From positions 57,374,313-57,438,312 of the forward strand of contig OY992537.1 of the NCBI GenBank assembly GCA_963921195.1: 64,000 nucleotides of DNA. The letters are read 5' to 3'. Shown here one piece after another: positions 35,925 to 47,118 of this stretch (positions within the stretch are counted from its first letter, which is position 1; every line of letters starts with the position of its first letter). Source of the stretch: Pegoplata infirma. Lineage: Eukaryota > Arthropoda > Insecta > Diptera > Anthomyiidae. Under the pieces are notes generated by a model. The model worked only from the letters and a program-made list of their open reading frames with translations. It searched no databases and was not told the DNA's origin. A program made the translations under genes and the position numbers.

Positions 35925-36545
35925 CAAAGGTTCGAAAGAATTAATTCTTTAATTCAATTTCCTAATTCGAATTAAAAAAATAGAATTTGGCATTCCCTAA
36001 AATCATTCAACTTTCAAAATCATTGAATTAATTCTTTCAAGAATTCATTCCTTAAGAATGGTCATTCTTAAGGAATGAACTATTTTTTTATCCAAATCAA
36101 TCTACTACAAATTGAATGGTGAAATTTTCTTACCATTCAATTTAAAACAGTGAAGCGCAACACACATACACACACATTTATGTTTGTGTGGGAAGCAGCA
36201 GACGAGACGTCAACAAAACAACAACCGATCGTTTACACACGAAGATTCTTAAAATGCACACAAGCAACACATTTTTGAAAATACAAAGGGAATGAAATAA
36301 AAAAATCATCATTCATTTTGTAATAGATTTGAATGATGAAAAATTTTGATCATTCAATCGAATGATTGCTTGCAAGGAATTAATTCTCTTGGGAATTAAT
36401 TCAATTTGATTTAAGCTTTGAGAATTAAGCCTTTGAATTAATTCGTGTTGAATGCTGGTAAGGAATGATAATTCAAAACTTATTAAAACAGAATTAATCT
36501 TTTGGTGAATTAATTCTCAATAGAATTAATTCGTTCGAAGCTCTG
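35925..36545. mobile_element. hAT-like element 3, rich in GAATTAATTC
   Basis: Left CAAAGGTTCGAAAGAATTAA, right (reversed) CAGAGCTTCGAACGAATTAA. GTTAGAAG flanks it at 35917-35924 and 36546-36553. The left copy is also the right-hand duplication of hAT-like element 1, so the two elements stand back to back. The interior has many GAATTAATTC palindromes and a CACACATACACACACA tract at 36160. No transposase. Confidence 0.75.
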
Positions 36546-36710
36546 GTTAGAAGTGATGGAAATGTTGAGACGGTTCCTGCTCATTTTCTTCTATTTGACT
36601 TTAAAATAACTCATGAGTCAATTTAGGCCCCTACGACCACGCCTTCCTTAAGCGACGGGTCTTAAAGAGCGGGGCCTCAAAAATAATTTTTCCACACAAA
36701 CCAAACACTT

Positions 36711-38905
36711 TTTATACCCTCCACCACACTGTGGTACAGGGTATAATGAGTTTGTGCTGATGCTTGTAACTACCCGAAATATTGGTCCTAGACCCACTTT
36801 TAAGTATACCGATCAACTTGGAATCACTTTTTGAGTCGATTTAGCGATGTCCGTCCGTCTGTCCGTCCGTCTGTCTGTCTGTCCATGTAAACGGTGTAAA
36901 CACGATACAGGTCGCAATTCTTAATCAATTGACTTGGAATTTGAAACTTAAGCCTCTTTTGACCCAAGAACGAAGCCCATTGAAATTCGGTCCATATTTA
37001 GACCTAGCCCCCATACAAAGGTCCTCTTTAGTTTTGGCTCAAATGACTCTAATAGCCGCATTTTAATAGGTTACTTTTCGAAATTTGGCAGGTAATCATG
37101 TTTATCCACACAAATCACCATTCCGAATTTTAAAGAAATCGGACTAGCTCTTCTTGTATCTCCCATACAAACCACCTCCCGATTTTCACATAAATCTCTC
37201 AAATTTCATGAAAATAGAAAATATTTAATTAAAATTCTGTCTGTGTATGTTAAACGCGTACTTTAATAACCTTATCAAATCTGATTATCATCGGACCATT
37301 TTTGGACTTAGTTCCCATGTGGAAATTTCGCCCGATATTCAGTTGAAGCGATTTATTGTCAACAAAAAGAAGCCTATTCCACTCAAATTTGATTAGTGAG
37401 TGCTTTTTACACTTATTAAAGATTTGACAAAATATGGATCTAATCAGTCCATGTTTGAACTTGGGACCCATTTTCCGAGAAACTCTAGTGACCTATTCCT
37501 TTTTATGGCCCTCCAAAGATTTACAAAAGCAGTGGGTCTCTCAAAATATGGTGTCATCAGTTTTTACATAACAGCTTAATCAGAGTTTGTGATATCACTT
37601 AAGTTTTCTTGGAAAAAATGTGGCTAATAGTCCTTTGAACACATTCTGTTAACACTTTATGCTAAAAAAAACTATTTTTTCTTCGACTTTTTTTGAAAAA
37701 ATATGGTGGGAAATATCGTTTTTCACTTTTTTCTGCAAAACTTACAGGGACTGTTGATTTTTCCCTAGCAATATTTGGCAAAATTGTAGCCACGGACAAG
37801 CTGAACAACTCTTATGAACATACTAAAACAATATGAACGTGGTTAGGCACCCTAATTAGCTAATGAAGACCACTCCTTACCTTATAGTTAGTCGATTTTG
37901 ACTAAAAAAAAATCGCAAATAGCCTTAAAACCAACCAGCAATTGTTTTTCTCTACTAAAACTTTTTGCAAACATATCTAAGCTCTGTATCAACTCCTTAA
38001 GGGGGCTCCCATACAATGATTACATTTTTATAAAACTGCTCCTACAGATCTAACTGCATCAAAAGTGCCCCTGATTTACAATTAGTCAAATGTATAATAG
38101 CCTTAATATTTTGTCCCCATAGAATTTTTTCATTTTTTATAAATTTATTTTATGAAATCAGCTCCTCCGCTTCCATGGTGCCTCCTCGAGTGGTCAAGGG
38201 TTAGACCGACCCCTATTTATTTTTATCCCTCAACATTTTTTGAACATACCTATACCCTATCATTACTACCTATGGGGGCTCCCATACAAAATGACATTTC
38301 TACATAATTTGCTCCAACCGCTCCAACTGTCCCAAGAGTGCCCCTAGAGGAGTCAAATGTATTAAAAATAGCTTTTGAACCTCAACATTTTTTCATAATA
38401 TAGCTATCCTCTATCTTTAACTGTTAAAGCGGTCCCCATACAATTTTGAAAAAAAAAAAAAAATAGTACAAAAAAATTTAAATAATTGTCTTACAACACA
38501 TCATATTTATTAATTTTGGTGCACTGAATACGAATATTAGAAAAAGTTAAAGTCGGTGGAACGGTTTTTGAGATATCGCTATTTGAAATTGGCAAACAAT
38601 GGCGATTTTTTTCTACTTTCAAGATTTCAAAAATTTCTTTTGCTTTACCCTTTCATACAGCTTAAGACAGTCTTTCATTTAAACTTAATTTGTGCCAAAT
38701 TCAATAATTTTCAACTGTGGCGCTCTTCGATCAAAAACTTTGGATTCTTGGAAAATTTCCATCAATATTTTGGATTATTACTTTTCGACACCTTATTTTT
38801 ATTCATTTCTGCATGCTGAATAGGAATTTAAAAATAAATCTGAAATCGGTAAAGCGGTTCTTGAGATATCGATAATTGAAATTTGTACAACAATTTGCAA
38901 ATATT
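36711..38905 (+). repeat. Long TATACCC family C repeat
   Basis: Starts TTTATACCCTCCACCACACT / GTGGTACAGGGTATAAT, then a GTCCGTCCGTCTGTCCG tract (36848-36885), then about 2 kb of text with repeated 'CCCATACAA' phrases and two related 'TTTTTGAGATATCG' segments (38570, 38858). An inverted shorter relative is at 60690-61300 (shared 'GGGACCCATTTTCCG'). Frames inside are short and unlike any protein. Confidence 0.6.
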
Positions 38906-38910
38906 ATGTT

Positions 38911-39100
38911 TTATACCCTCCAACCACAGTATGGGGGTAACTCACTTTGTCATTCCGTGTGTAACGCATCGAAATATCTGTCGGGGACCCCGCAAAGTAT
39001 ATATATATTGATCCATGATAGAATCTAAGACATTCTAGCGATGTCCGTCCGTCCGTTTGTAGAAATAGAAATAAAATTTCAGATAGCGATATCAATAGCA
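38911..39100 (+). repeat. Truncated family B repeat
   Basis: Begins with the TATACCCTCCAACCACAGTA terminus, then 'GTCATTCCGTGTGTAACGCA', 'TTGATCCATGATAGAATC' and GTCCGTCCGTCCG, then stops matching. Sequence from 39100 to 39500 shows no recognised feature. Confidence 0.6.
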
Positions 39101-39503
39101 ATTTTGGTCCACAGATTCTGATTTTTTAACATGAAAACAATTTTTTAACCAACTTGGTCTTAAAAGTTTGAAACTGTTAAGAATATTATATGAAAAATAT
39201 TAACGAAAATGTAAGAACACGATTTTGGACCAAAAAAACTGATCAGCATAGAATCTGTGGAGCAAATCGCTGATCAGCTGTTTTTCCCATAACGTATCCC
39301 AAAATTCCTAGTATTTGAGACGGATTTGATCAAAAATTTCAGAAACGAAGTTTAGTCGAAAATCGTAATTTTTTTAAACTTTGAACGCTGGTTGCTAATG
39401 GTGCCCTAGCAAAAATTTTTCATAAACTTTCCCACAATCAGCACTTCCCTGGCCATCGTTTGGCAAGCTATACGACATATATCACTATTTTTAATGATTT
39501 GTA

Positions 39504-40917
39504 TACACCTTTTCCAATTGAAATTCAGAAAAGATCAACTGTAGTTCAGAAATCCCAATTGAAATTCAGAAAAGCACAATTGAAATTCAGAAATCATAAT
39601 TGAAATTCAGAAAAGCCCATTTAAAATTCAGAAATCACAATTAAAATTTAGAAAAGCCCAATTGAAATTCAGAAATCACAATTGAAATTCAGAAAAGCCC
39701 AATTGAAATTCAGAAATCACAATTGAAATTCAGAAAAGCCTAATTGAAAGTCAGAAAAGACCAATTGAAATTCAGAAAAGCACAATTGAAATTCAGAAAA
39801 TCCCAATTGAAATTCAGAAAAGCACAATTGAAATTCAGAAATCGTAATTGAAATTCAGAAAAGCCCAATTGAAATTCAGAAAATCCCAATTGAAATTTAG
39901 AAAAGCACAATTGAAATTCAGAAAAGCCCAATTGAAATTCAGAAAAACCCAATTGAAATTCAGAAAAGCCCAATTAAAATTCAGAAAATCACAATTGAAA
40001 TTCAGAAAATCAGAATTGAAATTCAGAAAAGACCAATTGAAATTCAGAAAAACACAATTGAAATTCAGAAATCGTAATTGAAATTCAGAAAAGCCCAATT
40101 GAAATTCAGAAAATCACAATTGAAATTCAGAAAATCAGAATTGAAATTCAGAAAAGCCCAATTGAAATTCAGTAAAGCCCAATTGAAATTCAGAAAAGCA
40201 CAATTGAAATTCAGAAAAGCACAATTGAAATTCAGAAAAGCACAATCAAAATTCAGAAAAGCCCAATTAAAATTCAGAAAATCGCAATTAAAATTTCAAT
40301 TGGGCTTTTCTGAATTTCAATTGTGATTTTCTGAATTTCAATTGGGCTTTTCTGAATTTCAATTGAGCTTTTCTAAATTTCAATTGTGCTTTTCTGAATT
40401 TCAATTGTGCTTTTCTAAATTTCAATTGGGCTTTTCTGAATTTCAATTCTGATTTTCTGAATTTCAATTCAGATTTTCTGAATTTCAATTGGGCTTTTCT
40501 GAATTTCAATTACGATTTCTGAACTTCAATTGGGCTTTTCTGAAATTCAATTGTGCTTTTCTGAATTTCAATTGTGTTTTTCTGAATTTCAATTGGGCTT
40601 TTCTGAATTTCAATTGTGCTTTTCTGAATTTCAATTGTGCTTTCCTGAATTTCAATTGTGATTTTCTGAATTTCAATTGGGTTTTTCTGAATTTCAATTA
40701 CGATTTCTGAATTTCAATTGTGCTTTTCTGAATTTCAATTGGGCATTTCTGAATTTCAATTGTGGTTTCTGAATTTCAGTTGTGCTTTTCTGAATTTCAA
40801 TTGTGATTTCTGAATTTCAATTGGGCTTTTCTGAATTTCAATTATGAATTTCTGAATTTCAATTTCGATTTCTGAATTACAATTGATCTTTTCTGAATTT
40901 CAATTGGAAAAGGTGTG
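39504..40917. mobile_element. Foldback element built of 21-bp minisatellite units
   Basis: About 37 units of AATTGAAATTCAGAAAAGCCC and variants (20-21 bp) run from 39511 to about 40290, then about 30 units run in the reverse orientation to 40915. The outer ends are ACACCTTTTCCAATTG and CAATTGGAAAAGGTGT, flanked by TA (39502-39503, 40918-40919). This resembles the architecture of Drosophila Foldback elements, which also have inverted repeats made of short tandem units. Because the unit is 7 codons, long frames appear on both strands (LKFRKAQ or FSEFQLG heptads). I regard them as non-coding. Confidence 0.85.
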
Positions 40918-41052
40918 TAAAAGCGTGGCCCAACAGTCAGTCATAAGGTTTATAGTTAAAAAAAACATATTTAGCATTTCTGTTGATTTAATTACGTTTA
41001 AAAAAATTATATTTAAAAATAAAAGAAGTACATTATTCCACGCATAACCAAT

Positions 41053-41243
41053 TTACACCTCATTGCTATTCGGTATGAATGGAGTTTTTACCCTCAAAAT
41101 TTGTGTGTGCAGACTTTCCAGTCCAAACAATAACACACAACCATCCAACATTTGCTGTTGAGTCAAACCCTTTCCAGCATGTTTGATGTGTGTACTGGAA
41201 TTTATGCAAGCAACATGTTGCATGGAGGAGTTTGCCACAATAT
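41053..41243 (-). pseudogene. Possible isolated exon or exon relic
   Basis: The minus strand has an excellent acceptor (a T-rich tract then TTTTGCAG) before 41243, followed by about 190 bp of markedly higher GC than its surroundings. Two reading frames stay open. One ends at TAA (41053) and encodes a plausible-looking sequence containing KGLTQQQMLDGCVLLFGLES. The other is open to a possible donor near 41092. I do not recognise the family. It could be an exon of an unseen gene, a captured fragment, or chance. Confidence 0.25.
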
Positions 41244-41562
41244 CTGCAAAATACAACAACATAAAAAAACAATGTTGCATCGGAATTTAAATGTTTATGC
41301 AAAAATATTTAAAAACAAAAAAAAATAATCTATGATAATTGCAAAACAGTGATAAAACTTAGCAAAACAAAACATTTATACAGGTGGTAAATAAATTATT
41401 TTTGAAATTGACATAAATCGTCAATTCTGAGATTACGGGACAATTTCAAAATTCAAGTTTTTTTGTGCAGAATTTTAATTTTGTTAAGGTAGCTATAATT
41501 CTGTAAGGAACACGCAGAAAAAAAAATAATAAAAAATTCTCAATTTTAAATAAAAAAAGTTT

Positions 41563-42536
41563 AAAATAAAACAAGTAAATTCGGCTGTGCCGAATCTTTT
41601 ATACCCTCCAAAATGTAAAAAAAAATAAAAAAAAATTGTCATGGGGGTCAGTGGGGGACGTTGAGAGCACCTTCCCATCCCGATAAATATTTTTTTAACA
41701 AAAATACAAAAAAACATGTAAGAGTGTTAAATTCGGCTGTGCCGAATCTTTTATACCCTCCAAAATGTAAAAAATTTGTCAGGGGCGTTTGTTTTTTTTT
41801 TTTTTTTGGGGGGGGTGATGGAGGTCAGTGGAGGACGTTGAGAGCACCTTCCCATCCCGATAAATATAACAAATGTTTCATTTCTTTAACAAAAATACAA
41901 AAAAAAGTGTATTTTTTCAGAGGTTGGTTCAGTTCTTCAAGGGGGAACTTTTTTTCTCCTCAGCCGATTTTGCCCATTTACGAACTTAACCTGCCTAGGA
42001 CCATAAGACATATTCATGCAAAATTTCAGGAGGCTAGCTCTTTTATTTTGGACTGTATCGTGCCATCTACAGACAGACGGACGGACGGACATTCACAGAA
42101 AATCTTAGAATCGATCATGGATCAATAATATGTATACTTTATGGGGTCCCCGACCGATATTTCGATGCGTTTCAAACGGAATGACAAAGTTAGTATACCC
42201 CCATACTGTGGTTGGAGGGTATAAAAAGAGTATTTTTCAGAGGTTGGTTCAGTTCTTCAATGGGGAACTTTTTCCCCCCTGAGCCGGTTTTGCCCATTTG
42301 CAAACTTAACCTGCCTAGGACCATAAGACATATTCATGCCAAATTGCAGGAGGCTAGCTCTTTTATTTTGGACTGTATCGTGCCATCTACAGACAGACGG
42401 ACGGACGGATATTCACAGAATGTCTTAGAATCGATGATGGATCATATACTTTATGGGGCCCCCGACCGATATTTCGATGCGTTACAAACGGAATGACAAA
42501 GTGAGTATACCCCCATACTGTGGTTGGAGGGTATAA
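41563..42536 (+). repeat. Cluster of three family B repeats
   Basis: A partial copy (41563-41717), a near full-length copy (41718-42222) and a 5'-truncated copy (42223-42536) stand head to tail. Shared text includes AATTCGGCTGTGCCGAATCT, 'CAGAGGTTGGTTCAGTTC', CAGACGGACGGACGGA and the end CCATACTGTGGTTGGAGGG. Reading frames through them share residues only because the repeats are copies. Confidence 0.75.
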
Positions 42537-42599
42537 AAATTGGAAAGCAAAACTGTCAAATATTGGTAAAATGGGATTACGAGATTTGGCAAGGTTTTT

Positions 42600-43440
42600 T
42601 TTGTGTGTATGAAAAATTCTTCAGAATTTTAAAATTTTTCTGTATTAAAAATGTCTCAGAATTATTTTATAATTTAAAATGTTTCAGAACCTAAGTCTAT
42701 TTCTATATGAAAAATATCTCTGAAAATGTTTTAGAATCTAATTGTAAGACGTTTTCTAAGGAAACATGTCTTAGCAAACTATACTTTTGCTATAGGAAAA
42801 ATGTATCAGGATCTCGGAATTCCGTTAAAAATATGTTTTCTAATTTCAGGTACTTTCTGTAGAACAGATTTTCAGTATTTGTTAATTTTGTGCTTTTAGA
42901 AAGTTTCGGTATCTTAGATTTTTTCTGTAGACAAAATTTCTCAGAATCCGAGTATTTTTCTAAGGAAAAAGGTTTAAGATTTTGGAAATTTTTTAGTAGA
43001 TAAAAATTTTAGAATCTAAGAAATTTTCAATAGAAAAAGAATTTGAGAATTTGTCTATTCGACGAATTTTTCTAAATATTTCGATGAGAAAATTGCCTAA
43101 GTATCTGAAAATTATGAAAGTGTACCAGAATCTGAGAATTATTCTGTAGCAATAATTTCGCAAATTCTTAAAGCGTTTCTTTGGGCGAAATGCCTCAGAA
43201 GCTTAAAATGTTTCTTTAAGCAAGGGACTCAGAAAACTTTTCAGGATGATAATGTCTCAAATCAGATTTTTTTTCTATTCGAAATTTGTTTCAGAATCTG
43301 GGGCTTTTAAAAAAATGTTAAGGAACCTAAGTGTTTTTCAAGAGAAGACATATTTTAAAATATTAAAATTTTTGTTAAGTTCTAAAGCCTTTTCTATATA
43401 AACAAATTTTTAAAATTTGAAAGATTTTCGATAGAAAAAT
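42600..43440. repeat. Degenerate relative of the 35-bp minisatellite
   Basis: Loose units of the form 'TTTCTATAGAAAAA' plus 'GTCTCAGAATCTGAGAA' recur with insertions and substitutions. The consensus matches the well-preserved array at 54000-54600. A small patch at 34360-34460 also matches. Confidence 0.55.
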
Positions 43441-43628
43441 CAAGAGGTATACACTAAAAAAAACAAGAGGTATACACTAAAAAATCTTAACTGGTGATGC
43501 AAATGCGACCTAAAAGAAAATTGTTTTGAGTAAAGTATAGTACTCTGTTCGATTTGACGGGAAAAAATTTGTCAAACTCTGTATAAAAAATGCCTGTGAA
43601 TTTTGTACTCTTGCCCAAAACATTAACT

Positions 43629-43753
43629 CCCAGTTTCTGTAATACGAACGCTATTCGTCTGCGACGAATTTGCATGTATTTTGTTTTTGTTACAATAACA
43701 AAATACACACAAATTCGTCACGAACGAATGGCGTTCGTATTACAGAAACTGGG
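43629..43753. mobile_element. 125-bp imperfect hairpin element
   Basis: CCCAGTTTCTGTAATACGAA pairs with TTCGTATTACAGAAACTGGG at the opposite end. The arms of about 55 bp contain several CGAACG/ACGAAT steps and a short AACAAAATAC loop region. No target duplication is clear. Confidence 0.7.
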
Positions 43754-43830
43754 GGTAAATCATGATAATGTTTTGCTGAAGATTTGGATGTACTTGCCAA
43801 AGCAAAGTTTTTTTTAGAAAAAATAATGTT

Positions 43831-44778
43831 CACAGAAAAAAAAAATTGTCAATACAATTAATTTCATTGTTAATATAATTAAACATTTAATTGAAACTGA
43901 GCCTACATTGGATTTTGTCAATACAACATTGACTTTTGTAACTTTTAAAAAAAATATCAACTCATTTTTGTCAATTAAATTCGTTGTTGGATCAACAATG
44001 AAATTAATTGAAAAGTTTATATTAAATTATATTAACGGAAATAAGCATGCTTAAATGTCATTTTATAAAAAAAAAATCTAAAAATAGAACAAAAAAAATC
44101 TAAAAAATTAAAAAAAAAAAAAAAAAAAAACATTAGCCGGCAGCTGGAATCGAACCCGCAACGAACATGATACGAGTCTAGCACACTACCACCGTACTAT
44201 TCCTTGTATATATTTGTAGTTGACTATACGCGTATATTAAAGGAAATAAACCGGTTTTAATGTGATTTTATTTACAAAAAAAAATATAAAAAACTAAAAA
44301 AAAAAAATCTAGCGGCGGCTGGAATCGAACCGGCAACGAACATGGTACGAGTCTAGCACACTACCACCGTGCTATTTCTCATATATTTTTTACTTGACTT
44401 AACGCGTATAAAAGGTGTTGCAGAATAGCAAAACAAAAATAGTTTAAAATAAAAATAAATAAAAAAAAAAAAATGTTTCCGCCAGCTGGCAGCGAACCCG
44501 CAATGTTCATGATTTGAGTTTAGCACACTACCACCGAGCTATCGTCACATAAATTTGAGCTTCATTAAATGAATTTATAAGGTGTCTGTGTTATCAATGA
44601 TCATTTTGTGCGTTTTTTAACAATGATTTTAATTGATGCATTTAATTGGAAATTAAATTGGATTTTTGTCACATTAACTATATACATTGTTGATACAATT
44701 AAAAACGTTGTTGAACTGGAAGTTAGTTGCTGACAATTTGTTTTGTTACTTTTGATTTCCCGATATTTTTTTCTGTGT
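43831..44778. mobile_element. TIR element with three tRNA-like modules (left copy)
   Basis: It begins CACAGAAAAAAAAAATTGTC and ends TTTTTTTCTGTG, with TA on the right. It is about 948 bp and is the inverted counterpart of 47119-48052. The terminal halves are rich in AATTAAATTG motifs. The interior holds three tRNA-like modules at about 44135-44203, 44311-44378 and 44480-44546, all on the minus strand. No protein frame. Confidence 0.75.
44135..44546 (-). repeat. Three tRNA-like modules
   Basis: Minus-strand modules share TAGCACGGTGGTAGTGTGCT (A-box-like) and GGTTCGATTCC or a variant (B box). The T-arm stem is 4 of 5 pairs in two modules and the T-loop is changed to TTCGCTG in the third. Acceptor stems do not pair convincingly, so they are tRNA-derived or pol III promoter-like sequences, not functional tRNAs. 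Each is followed by a T or A run. Confidence 0.65.
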
Positions 44779-44799
44779 AAAAAGGTTTATTTTACAAAA

Positions 44800-44910
44800 T
44801 TCCCGGATTTCCCTGGAAAAATTAAAAAAATTCCCCGGAATTCCCGTCAGTGTTTTCCCGGGAATTCCCGGGAAATCCAACCCGGTAATTCCCGGACCCC
44901 AAACACTAGT
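44800..44910. repeat. CCCGGGAATT palindrome cluster (left)
   Basis: Repeats of TTCCCGGGAATTCCCGGG in a short GC-rich patch ending GGACCCCAAACACTA. The counterpart at 48585-48662 ends CCCAAACACTA, so the two may be ends of one element interrupted by the material between. Confidence 0.55.
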
Positions 44911-45199
44911 CATGGATTAATAAATATGTACGAATACATTATGGACACCTATCTGTTACATTTTTATAGTTCAACTATCCTTTTCTGGCTATCATTTGGA
45001 ATACCTTCCTTTGCCAGTACGTGTTTAGATATTTGTACTATGTATAATTCCAAATATCATTCATACATTTTGAGTATCATTGATAAAGATTGAGTTTGAC
45101 GGGAAAATGCGTGTTAGTATTTTATATACGATGGGTAAATAGAACAAAAAAATATCGAAGTAATATCAACAAAATGTACAACATAAATTTGTAATTTCA

Positions 45200-46169
45200 A
45201 GTACACATTTCAATACATTATCATCATCATCATCGGTCGATGGATGAATGTGCTTTTTGATTGTATTTGAAAAAGCAGGTCTTTAACATGTTCGTTTTTA
45301 ATATGGAGAGTGTTTTTTATCACACCTTACAGTGTGTACACTGTACTCTATTTATTGAAGACCGTGTTTTGAATACAGGTGAAGGGTTTTTAATTTTTTT
45401 GTTTGAAAAAATATTATAGATATATTGAGGTAATAAACGAGTCTAAGTATGGTTATGCACTTTAATATTTATTGATAACGATTTTTAACAAAATATTTTT
45501 TTTTGGTCTACATACTGATACATAACAATCCATAAATTGTTATTGTACCTACATGATATTTACTTAAAAAATTTATCTGAAATGTTTTATTTTGTGCTTA
45601 TGATTTTTGTTGAACTACCTGCCCGTCTGTCTGTCCGAATTGTTTATATTTAATATTAAACAAGTCTATTAAATAGTAGACACTCGTATTTATGATGACT
45701 TAATGATAGTCAATCAAAGTATTTGTGATAACAAGAGAAAAAAACAAGAAAAAGTTTTATATTCGCCTTGGTCGAATCCACAAATACTCTTCGGAGTGCA
45801 CAAAATAAATGAAAAACTTCAGTAGGCCATAAAAAAAGAATTCGAGCTAAAAACCGTTTTTTTTTGGTGCCATTCAAGATACACTCGTTGACCCCAAATT
45901 TGTTGCACAGTGTTATTGATCAGTGATGGATTCGAGTCTAAGATATTGTAGCGATGTCTGTTCGTCCGTTTGTGGAGGATACGACACAGTTCAAAATAAA
46001 ATTGCTAGCTAGACTCTTAAAGTTTGGCACGAATACATCTTTTGGTCATTGGCTGGTTAAGTTTGGAGTTGGGCAAAATCAGAAATATTTTTTTAACATG
46101 ATAATGTTTTTAGGCTGGTATCTAATTTTAAAAAAGTTGCAGGACGCCACCTCAGTTTGACTATATAAG
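45200..46169. other. AT-rich sequence with a decayed TATACCC-type repeat
   Basis: 45200-45750 contains a CATCATCATCATC microsatellite (45222) and no gene. 45755-46150 shows decayed family text ('TTCGCCTTGGTCGAATCC', 'GATGTCTGTTCGTCCG', 'TTAAAGTTTGGCACGAATA'), an old diverged copy. Confidence 0.45.
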
Positions 46170-47110
46170 CTAACAATTAACGTAAAAGAAACCCAGAATT
46201 ACTATTTTCATTTTCTTAAAACCAAAAATTTTAATAACTTGGGCTTGTAACTTGGGTACTAGTTCACCTCGTGGAGAATACCGTTTTTTACCAGCTGGTG
46301 AATAAAAAGTAAAATAATTATTTTCAACAAAAATAATTTTTTTTTTTATATTTTTTTTTTTTTTCCCCAATTTTTTTCTTCATCAAACTTGTTTTTTCAT
46401 CATACTTTTTTTCATCATTTTTTTTTATCAATTTTTTTTTTCAAACTTTTTTTTTTGTCATCAAACTTTATTTTTCATCATTGTTTTTTATATCAAGTTT
46501 TTTTTATCAATTTTTTTTCATCAAAATTTTTTTATATTATTTTTTTTTCATCAATTTTTTTTTTTTCATCAATTTTTTTTTTCATCAAAATTTTTTTTCA
46601 AAATTTTCTTTCATAATTTTTTTATCATATTTTTTTCATCAATTTTTTCATAAAAATATCATATTTTTATCAAATTTTTTATTATTTACTTTTTTCTCAC
46701 CAATTTTTTTTTTTATATTTTTTTTCATCAATTTTTTTTTATATCAAAAAATTTTTCTTTTCATCCAAATTTTTTTTTCATCAAATTTTTTTTTTCACCA
46801 AAAATTTTGGGTTCATTAATTTTTTTAATATAATTTTGTTTTTCGTGAAAAAAAAACATTTTTTTAACAAAACTAATTTTTCAAAAAAAGTCTAAGCTTT
46901 TCGCATAAAAATTTTCCATTTGTTTATCAAATGTACATAAAACAAGTGAGAGTGTTATATTCTTTGGTGCCGAATCTATTATACTCTCCAAAATGTAAAA
47001 ACACTTTTTTGCACTTATTTTTGCACTCACTTACGAAATGTACAGCTCTTTTAGTTTTTTAATGGGGTCCTCGACTGATATTTCAATTCGTTTTGCATGG
47101 AATAGCAAAG
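46170..47110. repeat. Dispersed repeat with TTTTTCATCA tract (copy 1)
   Basis: Order: 'ACTATTTTCATTTTCTTAAA', the palindrome CACCAGCTGGTGAATAAA-like text near 46290, a T-rich tract of TTTTTTCATCAA units (46340-46840), then 'GTGAGAGTGTTATATTCT' and 'CTCCAAAATGTAAAAACACT'. The same order recurs at 61650-63660. Reading frames in the T tract are Phe/Ile/Ser artefacts. Confidence 0.65.
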
Positions 47111-47118
47111 TAATATAA

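Noticed and set aside
39740..40710. Long open frames with repeating seven-residue motifs on both strands
   Set aside because: They result from a 21-bp repeat unit without stop codons. Both strands and both halves give frames, there is no splice or start context, and occasional 20-bp units break them.
41661..42496. Two frames with similar protein sequence (…LNLPRTIRHIHAK…), also seen at 61793-62125
   Set aside because: They are translations of family B repeats, including the GTCCGTCC tract, and occur in either direction at different copies. Repeat homology, not a gene family.
46389..46819. Phe/Ile-rich frames that could look like membrane proteins
   Set aside because: They come from TTTTTCATCA low-complexity DNA. 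The same happens at 63068-63319.
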